A stretch of DNA of 64,000 nt from Oceanobacter sp. 1_MG-2023. GTDB taxonomy: Bacteria > Pseudomonadota > Gammaproteobacteria > Pseudomonadales > Oceanobacteraceae. The stretch spans positions 1 through 64,000 of the forward strand of contig NZ_JAUYWA010000008.1 in the NCBI RefSeq assembly GCF_030689025.1, given 5' to 3'. This document shows, in pieces, positions 8,459 through 17,230 of this stretch. How positions within the stretch are numbered: the stretch's first letter is position 1; every line of letters starts with the position of its first letter. Position numbers and translations under genes: made by a program. A model generated the notes under the pieces. It saw only the letters and a program-made list of their open reading frames with translations. It searched no databases and was not told where the DNA came from.

Positions 8459-9382
8459 ATGCTAGAAATCAAACATCTCAGAACTCTGGTAGCACTGCGT
8501 GATGGCGGTACGCTGGTCGAAGCCGCCAAGCGGCTGTATCTGACCCAGTCGGCGCTTTCTCATCAGCTCAAGGATCTCGAAGACAAGCTGGGCGTGCGCT
8601 TGTTTGTACGTAAATCCAAACCGATACGTTTCACCCGTGCCGGCCTGGAAATGCTGCAAATGGCTGATCAGATCCTGCCGCAGTTACGGCAATGTGAGCT
8701 GGCATTAAAAAAGCTGGCCGGTGGTGAAACCGGCCGCTTGCATATGGTGATTGAATGCCACAGCTGCTTTGAATGGCTAATGCCCGCGATCAACCGTTTC
8801 CGGGATCACTGGCCCGATGTCGAAATAGACCTCACCACCAGCTTCCATTTTGACCCGTTACCGGCGCTCACCCGAGGGGATATCGACCTGGTAATCACCT
8901 CCGACCCGGAACCCGACAGCCGTATCCACTATCGACCGTTATTTCGCTATCAATCGTTACTGGCCGTTTCCAACCAGCACCCACTGGCACACCAGGCCCA
9001 GGTAACGGCAACAGACCTCGCCCCCGAAACCCTGATTCACTATCCGATTGAACGCAAACGGCTGGATATTTATCAGCATTTTCTACTGCCGGCAGGTGTA
9101 GAGCCAGTTGCCAATCGCCAGACCGAGCTGACCCTGATGATGATTCAGCTGGTTGCCAGTGGCCGCGGTGTCGCCTGTTTGCCCAACTGGGCCTTACAGC
9201 CCTACCTGGATGCCAAATTGATCAGTGCCTTGCCATTGGGCAAGGGCATATGGCCAACCCTGTATGCAGCGATTCGTACTGATCAGCAAGACGACAGTTA
9301 CATCAAGGATTTTCTCGACCTGTCAATTGATACCTGTTTCGATCGCCTGCGAGGGATTGAACCTATACGCCAGACCAAATGA
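8459..9382 (+). CDS. metR: LysR-type regulator of methionine biosynthesis MetR
   Basis: The 307-residue protein aligns along its length with E. coli MetR, which activates metE and other methionine genes with homocysteine as co-effector. The DNA-binding helices include TQSALSHQLKDLEDKLG. The effector domain keeps the family landmarks IECHSCFEWL, FDPLPAL, DLVITSDPEPDS and VASGRGVACLPNW. In enterobacteria metR is divergent from metE; here the upstream neighbour is argF in the same direction, so its main targets are elsewhere. A perfect MetR box sits just before the gene. Confidence 0.93.
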   Translation: MLEIKHLRTLVALRDGGTLVEAAKRLYLTQSALSHQLKDLEDKLGVRLFVRKSKPIRFTRAGLEMLQMADQILPQLRQCELALKKLAGGETGRLHMVIECHSCFEWLMPAINRFRDHWPDVEIDLTTSFHFDPLPALTRGDIDLVITSDPEPDSRIHYRPLFRYQSLLAVSNQHPLAHQAQVTATDLAPETLIHYPIERKRLDIYQHFLLPAGVEPVANRQTELTLMMIQLVASGRGVACLPNWALQPYLDAKLISALPLGKGIWPTLYAAIRTDQQDDSYIKDFLDLSIDTCFDRLRGIEPIRQTK

Positions 9383-9403
9383 TCTGATCGATGGCATAAT
9401 GAT

Positions 9404-10972
9404 CTAGTCCATATGGTAGCGCGGCCAGATCAGGCTGAATCTGGCACCGCCCAATTGTTCACTGCGACCAACGATGGCTCGCCCACCGTGCCAATAAGCG
9501 ATACGCCGTACAATCGACAGACCCAAACCATAACCACCTGAGCTGCGGGTACGGCTGTCATCCAGTCGGGCAAAAGCCACAAAAACCTTTGGCCATTCGG
9601 CTTCCGGAATACCCGGGCCATCATCTTCGACATCAATACGGCATGTATCCACCGCAACACTGCAACGCACCTGGACGCGGGAATGGGCGTAACGACAAGC
9701 GTTACTCACCAGATTTTGTACCGCCCGATGAATATAGCGAGGCTCTACTTCCACCAGCGTATTCTGTAACCGTTCGGTTTCCAGAAACAGCACCTCGATA
9801 TGGGCCGGTGGTCGCGCTTCCGCAGCAACCTGACGAGCAATATCCGTCAAGACCACTTCATGAAACTCCAATAACGGCCCACCTTCCTCCAGGCGGGCAT
9901 ACGTCAGAATTTCATCAATCAGTTGGTCCAGCTCCTGAATATCCGTATCCATCCCCTGTATCTGCTGCTTCAGGTACGGAGACTCAACTTCATCTTCAAT
10001 AATTTGCAATCCAAAACGCAAGCGAGCCACCGGCGTCCTTAACTCATGGGAAACGGCCCGCAGCATCTCTCGCTGGATATCAATCAGCCGCTGAATATGC
10101 TCAGCCATCTTGTTAAAGGAACTGCCCAGGCGATTGACCGGATCAACTCCCGTCACCGCAATACGGGCCGACAAATGCCCTTGCGCCAGACGTCCCGTTA
10201 CCTGGTCCAGATTCCGCAGCCCCGACTCCAGCGTTGTAACCAGCCAGAAAACCACCAGAGCCAGCACCAGTACTGCCATTAAACCAAGAATCAGCCAGGT
10301 GTAAGCGGGAGTTTGCCGCGGAGTATTCAACGGCCCAATCATCAAATGATAGTTATCCCCCAGCCGTACATCGACCAGCCGGGAAGACACAGGATAAGTT
10401 GGAGCCGATTTCATCACGGCCAGACGGACAGGCACCGTCAGCTGCTCTGCCAACCACTGTTCATAACTGACCGCATCCATCCCGGACACCTGGTAGTGAT
10501 GCCGGATCAAATCCGCAAATTGCGCCCAGGCCAGCTCGATATTGCCATCAAAATAAAAGGTCACCACAGCGCCGGATACAACACGACTCAAATCGTCAAT
10601 ATTGGGGACGGACGAGGGATAGGCAGACAACAACGATGCATCAGGCGAGCTGGTACCCCCACTCAAAAAACGAAACTGCATATCGCTATCGTCCAGTACC
10701 GTAATCACTCGGCCTCGTAATAAACGGTAGCGTTCATAGCTGTTCAGAGTCCCCAGACCAGCCTGTTCAACCCAGCCATGTTGCAGTGACTGACGAAAGC
10801 GTTCTCCCATATCCCCACTATTCAGCACCTGCAAAGGACGCCCCAGATCCTGCTCCCAGTATTCATGCAAACTGATATACCGAATCAGACTCAGCGACAA
10901 AAGGCAAAATACAACAATACCGCTGATGGTCATTATCAGGGTGCCATAGACGCGCAAGAACATGATGCTCAT
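9404..10972 (-). CDS. two-component sensor histidine kinase, RstB/BfmS-like
   Basis: The 522-residue protein has an N-terminal membrane helix (about residues 5-30), a large periplasmic sensor region, and a second membrane helix (about 245-268, TWLILGLMAVLVLALVVFWL). A HAMP linker follows, then an H-box (AVSHELRTPVARLRFGL) and a HATPase domain with NACRYA, DDGPGIP and GYGLGLSI. The ATG at 10972 follows GAGGGTGAACGG; the ORF could be extended by 14 residues, without support. It lies 91 bp downstream of its response-regulator gene. By the partner's resemblance to RstA/BfmR it likely senses envelope stress; the signal is unknown. Confidence 0.86.
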   Translation of the reverse strand: MSIMFLRVYGTLIMTISGIVVFCLLSLSLIRYISLHEYWEQDLGRPLQVLNSGDMGERFRQSLQHGWVEQAGLGTLNSYERYRLLRGRVITVLDDSDMQFRFLSGGTSSPDASLLSAYPSSVPNIDDLSRVVSGAVVTFYFDGNIELAWAQFADLIRHHYQVSGMDAVSYEQWLAEQLTVPVRLAVMKSAPTYPVSSRLVDVRLGDNYHLMIGPLNTPRQTPAYTWLILGLMAVLVLALVVFWLVTTLESGLRNLDQVTGRLAQGHLSARIAVTGVDPVNRLGSSFNKMAEHIQRLIDIQREMLRAVSHELRTPVARLRFGLQIIEDEVESPYLKQQIQGMDTDIQELDQLIDEILTYARLEEGGPLLEFHEVVLTDIARQVAAEARPPAHIEVLFLETERLQNTLVEVEPRYIHRAVQNLVSNACRYAHSRVQVRCSVAVDTCRIDVEDDGPGIPEAEWPKVFVAFARLDDSRTRSSGGYGLGLSIVRRIAYWHGGRAIVGRSEQLGGARFSLIWPRYHMD

Positions 10973-11063
10973 CCGTTCACCCTCAGACCCAGGCCAATAC
11001 GAACACCACAACACCAGCCAACCGGCCGGAACAGCATGGCCCGCGTATCAGGAAGAAAGGTCA

Positions 11064-11804
11064 TTACAGCTCTTTCACAAACAGGTATCCCTTGCTGCGC
11101 ACCGTCTTGATACGGCGAGGATTGACCGGATCATCGCCGACCTTGGGACGAATACGAGACACCCTGACATCAATCGAGCGATCCTGCCCATCGTATTCAA
11201 TCCCCCGCAGCTGATGGAAAATTTCTTCACGTGTTAATACTCGCCCGGCGCTGTTGCACAACAACCAGAGCAAATCGAACTCGGCACTGGTCAAATCGAT
11301 GCTGCGCCCTTCCAGCCAAGCCTCCCGCATGGCGCTATCAACCACCAGATTACCGAACGTCAAACGATTTTCCTGATTAGGCGTGTCGGTCACTGTCTCC
11401 TCAAGATGACGAACCCGGCGCAACAAGGCTCGAATTCTGGCCAACAGTACCCGTGGGCGTACCGGCTTGGCCACGTAATCATCCGCCCCCATCTCCAGAC
11501 CCAGCACCTGATCGAGATCTTCAGTCCGGGCGGTCAGCATCAGAATCGGACCGCGATAGTGAGGACGCACCAAACGGCACACCGCCAGACCGTCTTCCCC
11601 AGGCAGCATCAGATCCAATACCACCAGGTCGGGCTGTTCCGTCTTGATACGTTCAATTGCACGGCTGCCATCACCTTCGATGGCAACAACCAGGCCATTA
11701 CTTTCCAGATAGTCTTTGGTCAATGCTGCCAGTCGCTCATCATCCTCAACAATCAGGATGCGCCAGTGATCATCCGAGTCATATGCCATTTTTTCGTCTG
11801 CCAT
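11064..11804 (-). CDS. OmpR-family response regulator, RstA/BfmR-like
   Basis: The 246-residue protein has an N-terminal receiver domain with the acidic pair (IVEDDER), phospho-acceptor context VVLDLMLPGEDGL and the lysine in VAKPVRPR, followed by a winged-helix DNA-binding domain ending SKGYLFVKEL. GADDYVAKPVRPRVLLARI closely resembles RstA and Acinetobacter BfmR. The ATG at 11804 follows GGAG. Its own promoter should lie in the 700-bp region shared with nrdA. Confidence 0.87.
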   Translation of the reverse strand: MADEKMAYDSDDHWRILIVEDDERLAALTKDYLESNGLVVAIEGDGSRAIERIKTEQPDLVVLDLMLPGEDGLAVCRLVRPHYRGPILMLTARTEDLDQVLGLEMGADDYVAKPVRPRVLLARIRALLRRVRHLEETVTDTPNQENRLTFGNLVVDSAMREAWLEGRSIDLTSAEFDLLWLLCNSAGRVLTREEIFHQLRGIEYDGQDRSIDVRVSRIRPKVGDDPVNPRRIKTVRSKGYLFVKEL

Positions 11805-12506
11805 CCAGAGATTTCTCCGTTACGGGGTTCTGCCGCAACATTTACTGCGACCTGTCAGATTAACAGCCGATCGTGCTTATAGCTCGGAGCAGTCAAGCCG
11901 TCTGTTAACTCCTGTGCATTCCGTCACAAAAGTTATTCACGCCATCAGCAAGCGCCTCCGTCCCTGGTACCAAAAACGATCGACCCTGATAACAAACCAG
12001 CAACCGTTAACACACCAGAAACAATGCGGCTTGCAGCTTGTTCCGCAGTAACGGGCCAATATGATACTAAAAATCACCCACATCTCATGCACATCTAATA
12101 CACATGTTATTCACAAGCGGGATCCTCCCTGACAAGTAGGCCACACTAGATGTGGGGTTGAAACCATGGCCAAGGCCCATTATCTTGTGCCGCTTTCTTC
12201 GGCTTGTGGAACACGCTATGTCATCAAATCGTTCCGTTCTTCAGGCTTGCTTGATGCTAAAATCAGGCACAGCAATTTACATTCAGCACGAACACGCCAT
12301 GAGCTGGCCACAATCCAAAGCCAGGCGATCGCTGCTGATTGATGGCCAGGATTGAAACAGACACACATCAGGACTTTCCCTTTTGCGCCCAACTTGCCGC
12401 CATCCGCTGATACCAGATCAGGGTAGCAGCAAGAACAATGGCCGGAGACAAGTCACTATCAGGCATGGACGTGATCAGAATACCTTCGAGTACAGGCACA
12501 CTTAAC
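11805..12506. other. long intergenic region between response regulator and nrdA
   Basis: No convincing gene is present; the in-frame stretch 12152-12355 has no family resemblance and no good ribosome site. The region must hold the divergent promoters of the response regulator and nrdA. TTATTCACA at 12107-12115 matches the DnaA-box consensus, and a one-mismatch copy lies near 11932. A short inverted repeat CCACA/TGTGG lies at 12141-12155. I could not align a convincing pair of NrdR boxes. Confidence 0.6.
12107..12115 (+). promoter_or_regulatory. DnaA box upstream of nrdA
   Basis: TTATTCACA fits the DnaA consensus TTATNCACA exactly. DnaA boxes regulate nrdAB in E. coli. The site lies about 390 bp before the nrdA start, farther than usual, so its role is uncertain. 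Confidence 0.4.
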
Positions 12507-14786
12507 ATGAATAGCGCTCTCAAAGTCAGTAAACGCGATGGTCGTCAGGAACTGCTGGATCTGGACAAGATCCACAAAGTGGTTACCTGGGCCGCAGAAG
12601 GACTGGATAACGTCTCCGTCTCCGAAGTTGAACTTCGTGCCCATCTGCAATTTTTTGACGGCATCCAGACCTCAGAAATCCACGAGACCCTGATCAAGGC
12701 CGCTGCCGACCTGATTTCCGACCAGGCACCGGATTATCAATATCTGGCTGCGCGCCTGAATATCTTTCATTTGCGCAAAAAAGCCTTCGGCCAATACGAG
12801 CCACCGGCGTTGCTGGATCATGTGCGCAAACTGGTCGACAACAAACGCTACGACAGCCATCTGCTGGACGATTACAGCGAAGCCGATTACGCCGAGATGG
12901 AAACCTTCCTCGATCACAGCCGCGACTTGAACTTCAGTTATGCCGCGGTAAAACAATTGGAAGGCAAGTACCTGGTACAGAATCGCGTTACCGGTGAAGT
13001 GTTCGAAAGTGCCCAGTTCCTGTACCTGCTGATTGCAGCCTGTCTGTTCAGCAGCTATGAAAAGGATCGGCGCCTCGATTTCATCAAACGTTTTTACGAT
13101 GCGATTTCGACCTTCAAGCTATCGCTACCCACTCCTATTATGGCAGGCGTACGGACACCGACACGCCAGTTCAGCTCATGCGTGCTGATTGAAGCCGGAG
13201 ACAGCCTCGACTCCATCAATGCCACCGCCAGCGCCATTATCAAATACGTTTCCCAACGGGCAGGCATTGGTATTAATGGCGGCCGTATTCGTGCTCTGGG
13301 TAGCCCGATTCGTGGTGGTGAAGCCTTCCACACCGGTTGTATCCCGTTTTACAAACACTTCCAGACTGCGGTGAAATCCTGCTCTCAGGGCGGTGTTCGC
13401 GGTGGTGCTGCCACGCTGTTCTACCCAATCTGGCATTACGAAGTCGAATCCCTGCTAGTATTGAAAAACAACCGGGGCGTTGAAGAAAACCGCGTGCGTC
13501 ATATCGACTACGGCGTACAGATCAACAAGCTGATGTACGAACGCCTGATCAAAAACGGCAATATCACCCTGTTCTCGCCATCCGATGCCCCGGGCCTCTA
13601 CGACGCGTTTTTTGAAGATCAGGAACGTTTTGAGCAGCTGTATACCAAATACGAGCAAGACGACAGCCTGCGCAAAAAAACCATCAAGGCCGTCGATCTG
13701 TTCTCCAGCATGTTACAAGAGCGGGCCAGTACCGGTCGTATCTACATCCAGAACGTTGACCACTGCAATACCCATAGCCCGTTTAATCCGAAAAAAGCCC
13801 CTGTACGCCAGTCCAACCTGTGTCTTGAGATTGCCTTGCCAACCAAGCCATTGATGGATATTAACGACGAGAGTGGCGAAATTGCCCTATGTACGCTGGC
13901 AGCCTTCAACCTTGGAAGCCTGGACAACCTGGATGAACTCGAAGAGCTGTCCGACCTGATAGTACGGGCACTCGACAGCCTGCTCAGCTATCAGGATTAC
14001 CCGGTCCCGGCCGCCGAACGAGGCAGCCTCGGTCGTCGCACCCTGGGTGTTGGCGTTATCAACTACGCCTATTATCTGGCCAAAAACGGCGTCCGTTACT
14101 CTGATGGCTCAGCCAATGGCCTGACCCACAAAGCGTTTGAAGCCATTCAGTACTGGCTGCTGCGAGCTTCCGTCGGCCTGGCAAAAGAACAGGGGGCCTG
14201 CCCGCTGTTTGAAGAAACCACCTACGCTCAGGGTATTTTGCCTATCGATAGCTACAAGAAAGATATCGATACTTTCTGTGATGAGCCGCTACACTACGAC
14301 TGGGAAACCCTGCGCAAGGAAATCAAGGAACATGGCCTGCGCAACTCCACGCTAACAGCGCTGATGCCATCGGAAACCTCTTCCCAGATCAGTAATGCAA
14401 CCAACGGTATTGAGCCGCCACGGGGCTATATCAGCGTCAAACAAAGTAAAGATGGTATTCTCAAGCAGGTAATACCCGAGTACGAAAACCTCAAGGATGC
14501 CTACGAACTGTTATGGCAAATTCCCAGCAACCAGGGCTACCTGCAACTGGTCGGTATCATGCAGAAATTTGTTGATCAGTCGATTTCTGCCAATACCAAC
14601 TATGACCCCGCCCGGTTCAGTGGCAACAAGGTGCCCATGCAGCAACTGATGCGCGACCTGTTAATGGCCTATAAATACGGCGTCAAAACCCTGTACTATC
14701 ACAACACCCGTGATGGCATGGAAGACCCTCAGAAAGACGTGATCGAAGAAGACGATGACTGCGCAGGCGGAGCCTGTAAAATCTAG
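12507..14786 (+). CDS. nrdA: class Ia ribonucleotide reductase large subunit NrdA
   Basis: NrdA reduces ribonucleoside diphosphates to deoxy forms under aerobic conditions, with the radical supplied by NrdB. The protein aligns with E. coli NrdA almost end to end and has 759 residues. It keeps the N-terminal ATP cone (KRDGRQELLDLDKIH), the active-site stretch SNLCLEIALPTKPL, the radical-transfer tyrosines in VKTLYYHNTRDG, and the C-terminal redox cysteines in CAGGACKI. The ATG at 12507 matches the E. coli N-terminus; the ORF could run 23 codons further upstream. nrdB follows after 176 bp. Confidence 0.97.
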   Translation: MNSALKVSKRDGRQELLDLDKIHKVVTWAAEGLDNVSVSEVELRAHLQFFDGIQTSEIHETLIKAAADLISDQAPDYQYLAARLNIFHLRKKAFGQYEPPALLDHVRKLVDNKRYDSHLLDDYSEADYAEMETFLDHSRDLNFSYAAVKQLEGKYLVQNRVTGEVFESAQFLYLLIAACLFSSYEKDRRLDFIKRFYDAISTFKLSLPTPIMAGVRTPTRQFSSCVLIEAGDSLDSINATASAIIKYVSQRAGIGINGGRIRALGSPIRGGEAFHTGCIPFYKHFQTAVKSCSQGGVRGGAATLFYPIWHYEVESLLVLKNNRGVEENRVRHIDYGVQINKLMYERLIKNGNITLFSPSDAPGLYDAFFEDQERFEQLYTKYEQDDSLRKKTIKAVDLFSSMLQERASTGRIYIQNVDHCNTHSPFNPKKAPVRQSNLCLEIALPTKPLMDINDESGEIALCTLAAFNLGSLDNLDELEELSDLIVRALDSLLSYQDYPVPAAERGSLGRRTLGVGVINYAYYLAKNGVRYSDGSANGLTHKAFEAIQYWLLRASVGLAKEQGACPLFEETTYAQGILPIDSYKKDIDTFCDEPLHYDWETLRKEIKEHGLRNSTLTALMPSETSSQISNATNGIEPPRGYISVKQSKDGILKQVIPEYENLKDAYELLWQIPSNQGYLQLVGIMQKFVDQSISANTNYDPARFSGNKVPMQQLMRDLLMAYKYGVKTLYYHNTRDGMEDPQKDVIEEDDDCAGGACKI

Positions 14787-14837
14787 TACGAAAAATTCAA
14801 CGTACTTTCTACTGATTCTCTTTTAACACTGCACAAG

Positions 14838-14874
14838 GCCGGTACAATCAACACGCTATGTCGATAGTACCGGC
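14838..14874. repeat. inverted repeat between nrdA and nrdB
   Basis: GCCGGTAC at 14838-14845 and GTACCGGC at 14867-14874 are perfect 8-bp inverted arms with a 21-nt loop. A second imperfect stem (CCCGCTGTG...CACACGGG, then TCTTTTC) follows at about 14880-14913. They could form mRNA structure in the intercistronic gap, but no function is known. Confidence 0.35.
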
Positions 14875-14962
14875 AACAACCCGCTGTGTAAGGAAGCGCA
14901 CACGGGTCTTTTCAATCCGAAGAATGACAACGGCCGAACAGGCCAGCGAGACGATACTGGCT

Positions 14963-16093
14963 ATGGCCTACACCACCTTCAACCGCAACGAATTTGATAC
15001 CTTCAAACAGCCCATGTTTTTTGGCGAGCACGTCAATGTTGCCCGTTATGATCAACAGAAACACAAGATTTTTGAAAATCTGATCGAAAAACAACTGTCG
15101 TTTTTCTGGCGCCCTGAAGAAGTGGATTTGACTAACGACCGTAAGGATTTTCTTGATCTGCCCGATCATGAAAAACACATCTTCGTCAGCAACCTGAAAT
15201 ACCAAACCCTGCTCGACTCGGTTCAGGGGCGTTCTCCCAACGTGGCATTTTTGCCCGTGGTCTCGCTGCCGGAACTTGAGACCTGGATTGAAACCTGGTC
15301 ATTCAGTGAAACCATTCACAGCCGCTCTTATACCCATATTGTCCGTAATATCGTGCCCAATCCGGCAACGATTTTTGACGACATCACCCGTAACGAGCAC
15401 ATCACTCGCCGGGCGGTCTCAGTGACACATTACTACGACAGCTTTATTGAACTGAGTAATTATTACCAGCAACTGGGCGAAGGCACGCATACCGTCAACG
15501 GCCAGGCCGTTGAAGTCAATATGCACGAGCTCAAGCGTCGTCTGTATCTGACCCTGGTGTCCGTCAACGTATTGGAAGCCATCCGTTTTTACGTCAGCTT
15601 TGCCTGCTCTTTCGCTTTTGCCGAACGGGCCAAAATGGAAGGTAATGCCAAAATCATCAAGTTGATTGCCCGTGACGAAGCGCTGCATCTCACCGGCACC
15701 CAGCACATGCTGCAAATTATTGCTCGCGGTAAAGATGATGCCGACTTTGCCGTGATTGCCGAAGAGTGCAAGGCCGATGTTGTCCGTATCTTTGCCGAAG
15801 CCGCCCAGCAAGAAAAAGAATGGGCCGATTATCTGTTCAAGGACGGCTCCATGATTGGCCTGAACAAGGATATTCTCTGTCAGTACGTTGAATACATCAC
15901 CAACCAGCGTATCGCCGCCCTGGGCTTTGATCGTATTTTTGAAGCCCGCTCCAACCCGCTGCCCTGGATCAACTCCTGGTTAAACAGCGACAACGTCCAG
16001 GTCGCTCCACAGGAATCTGAAATCAGTTCCTACCTGGTCGGTGCTCTCGACAGCGAAGTTGACACCAACGATCTCGGCGACTTTGATCTTTGA
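14963..16093 (+). CDS. nrdB: class Ia ribonucleotide reductase small subunit NrdB
   Basis: NrdB holds the diiron-tyrosyl radical cofactor that starts NrdA catalysis. The 376-residue product has exactly the E. coli length and N-terminus (MAYTTF). Iron ligands and the radical tyrosine are visible in [12 protein letters not shown] and in [14 protein letters not shown], and the C-terminus ends [13 protein letters not shown], the tail that binds NrdA. The start at 14963 is chosen by this alignment; an ORF extension to 14858 exists but is unlike the family. The stop shares one base with the next start (TGATG). Confidence 0.96.
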   Translation: MAYTTFNRNEFDTFKQPMFFGEHVNVARYDQQKHKIFENLIEKQLSFFWRPEEVDLTNDRKDFLDLPDHEKHIFVSNLKYQTLLDSVQGRSPNVAFLPVVSLPELETWIETWSFSETIHSRSYTHIVRNIVPNPATIFDDITRNEHITRRAVSVTHYYDSFIELSNYYQQLGEGTHTVNGQAVEVNMHELKRRLYLTLVSVNVLEAIRFYVSFACSFAFAERAKMEGNAKIIKLIARDEALHLTGTQHMLQIIARGKDDADFAVIAEECKADVVRIFAEAAQQEKEWADYLFKDGSMIGLNKDILCQYVEYITNQRIAALGFDRIFEARSNPLPWINSWLNSDNVQVAPQESEISSYLVGALDSEVDTNDLGDFDL

Positions 16094-16596
16094 TGAGTCG
16101 TCCATACCCCATGAGTCAACCCCCGGAGAGCAACCACCAGGATCTGTCTTCGTCAGCGAATGACAGCTTTGAGCTGGATGGCAACATCGAACCGGACAGC
16201 GGCACCGGACTGCCGCCGTTCGAGTTGGAGCCCCCTCCGGCTACCTCCGACAGCTCTGCCCAACAGGTTGAGTTATATCTGCCGGAGCGTGACCCCGAAC
16301 AGCCGGAGCAGACACCCCAGCTCGAGCTGGAGGGTATGGCTCCGCCTGTTTTTGCCATTACTCTCGATGATGGGCATCAGGCCCGCTTCCAATACGCAGC
16401 TAACTTACTGGAGTCTCTTGAAGCCCAGCAGATCGATGTCCACTTTCAATGCCGGGAAGGCTATTGTGGCAGTTGCCGTGCCCAGCTGCTCAGTGGTGAA
16501 GTGCATTACGCCAACGACCCATTGGCCTGGCTGAATGAAGGCGAGATCTTGTTGTGCTGCTGTATCCCTCGCAGCGACGTCAAGATCAAGCTGTAG
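16093..16596 (+). CDS. yfaE: YfaE-like 2Fe-2S ferredoxin with long N-terminal extension
   Basis: YfaE maintains the diiron-radical cofactor of NrdB. The C-terminal 85 residues match E. coli YfaE (84 residues), with CREGYCGSC and a later cysteine cluster (GEILLCCC) as the 2Fe-2S ligands. Before it lie about 80 residues rich in Pro, Glu, Asp, Ser and Gln with no predicted fold. The ATG at 16093 overlaps the nrdB stop (TGATG), favouring the long form of 167 residues. An internal ATG at 16336 would give an 86-residue family-length protein, but GGAGGG lies only one base before it, too close for a good ribosome site. Confidence 0.88.
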   Translation: MSRPYPMSQPPESNHQDLSSSANDSFELDGNIEPDSGTGLPPFELEPPPATSDSSAQQVELYLPERDPEQPEQTPQLELEGMAPPVFAITLDDGHQARFQYAANLLESLEAQQIDVHFQCREGYCGSCRAQLLSGEVHYANDPLAWLNEGEILLCCCIPRSDVKIKL

Positions 16597-16642
16597 CGGT
16601 TGTAGCAGCGCTAATGAATCCAACGAATATAAGGAGAGCCTT

Positions 16643-17122
16643 ATGTGCAGCGCACTTGTCTTACCAGAAGCCGGAACTCCGGCACCAGCCTTTACCACAC
16701 TGAATCAGCGCGGTGACACCGTGTCACTCAGCGATTACCAGGGTAAAACCCTGATTCTTTATTTCTACCCCAAAGCCATGACGCCAGGCTGTACCACCCA
16801 GGCCTGTGGACTGCGGGACAGTCAGGCAGAGCTGGCGGCCCACAACGCCGTTGCCGTTGGTATCAGTCCGGATGCACCCGCCCGGTTACAAAAATTTATC
16901 GACCGCGATCAACTCAACTTCGACCTGCTTTCGGATGAAGACCATCAGATTGCCGAAGCCTATGGGGTATGGGGCCTGAAAAAATTCATGGGCAAGGAAT
17001 ATATGGGGATCAACCGCATCACCTTTATTATTGGTGCAGACGGTATCATTCAGCATGTGATGCCGAAGGTAAAAACCAAAAGCCATCACGATGATGTGAT
17101 TGCGTTGCTGACCAGCGCCTGA
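16643..17122 (+). CDS. bcp: thioredoxin-dependent thiol peroxidase Bcp/PrxQ
   Basis: This peroxiredoxin removes H2O2 and organic peroxides. The product has 159 residues. The peroxidatic C50 and resolving C55 lie in AMTPGCTTQACGLRD, the atypical two-cysteine PrxQ arrangement. The ATG at 16643 has AAGGAG upstream; the reading frame continues upstream through the yfaE end without support. It follows the nrd operon by 46 bp and may be cotranscribed, which would fit oxidant protection of the radical enzyme (inference). Confidence 0.92.
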   Translation: MCSALVLPEAGTPAPAFTTLNQRGDTVSLSDYQGKTLILYFYPKAMTPGCTTQACGLRDSQAELAAHNAVAVGISPDAPARLQKFIDRDQLNFDLLSDEDHQIAEAYGVWGLKKFMGKEYMGINRITFIIGADGIIQHVMPKVKTKSHHDDVIALLTSA

Positions 17123-17169
17123 GTCCTTTCGGCCGCCTGACTGCGTGCGGAGAAAAAGCGTCGGAGAAA

Positions 17170-17199
17170 AAACCAACAAGGCGGCCAGAACGGCCGCCT
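17170..17199 (-). terminator. hairpin terminator between convergent bcp and hom
   Basis: AGGCGGCC-AGAAC-GGCCGCCT (17179-17199) is a perfect 8-bp stem. Read on the minus strand it is followed after a few bases by a T-run, so it best fits termination of hom. It could also slow bcp transcripts on the plus strand. Confidence 0.65.
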
Positions 17200-17230
17200 G
17201 TGTCTATCATCTGTCTGCTACCAGTATCTG

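Noticed and set aside
12141..12155. CCACA-CTAGA-TGTGG as an NrdR box
   Set aside because: NrdR boxes are 16-bp with an even centre and come in pairs; this repeat has an odd 5-bp centre and no partner at the right spacing.
12152..12355. 67-codon ORF upstream of nrdA
   Set aside because: It has no good ribosome site, unusual composition and no family resemblance; more likely chance in a control region.
12438..12506. Longer NrdA start at 12438
   Set aside because: The extension lies outside the family N-terminus; the ATG at 12507 aligns with E. coli NrdA from the first residue.
14858..14962. 35-residue N-terminal extension of NrdB
   Set aside because: NrdB from 14963 has exactly the E. coli length and start; the extension covers the inverted repeats of the intercistronic gap.
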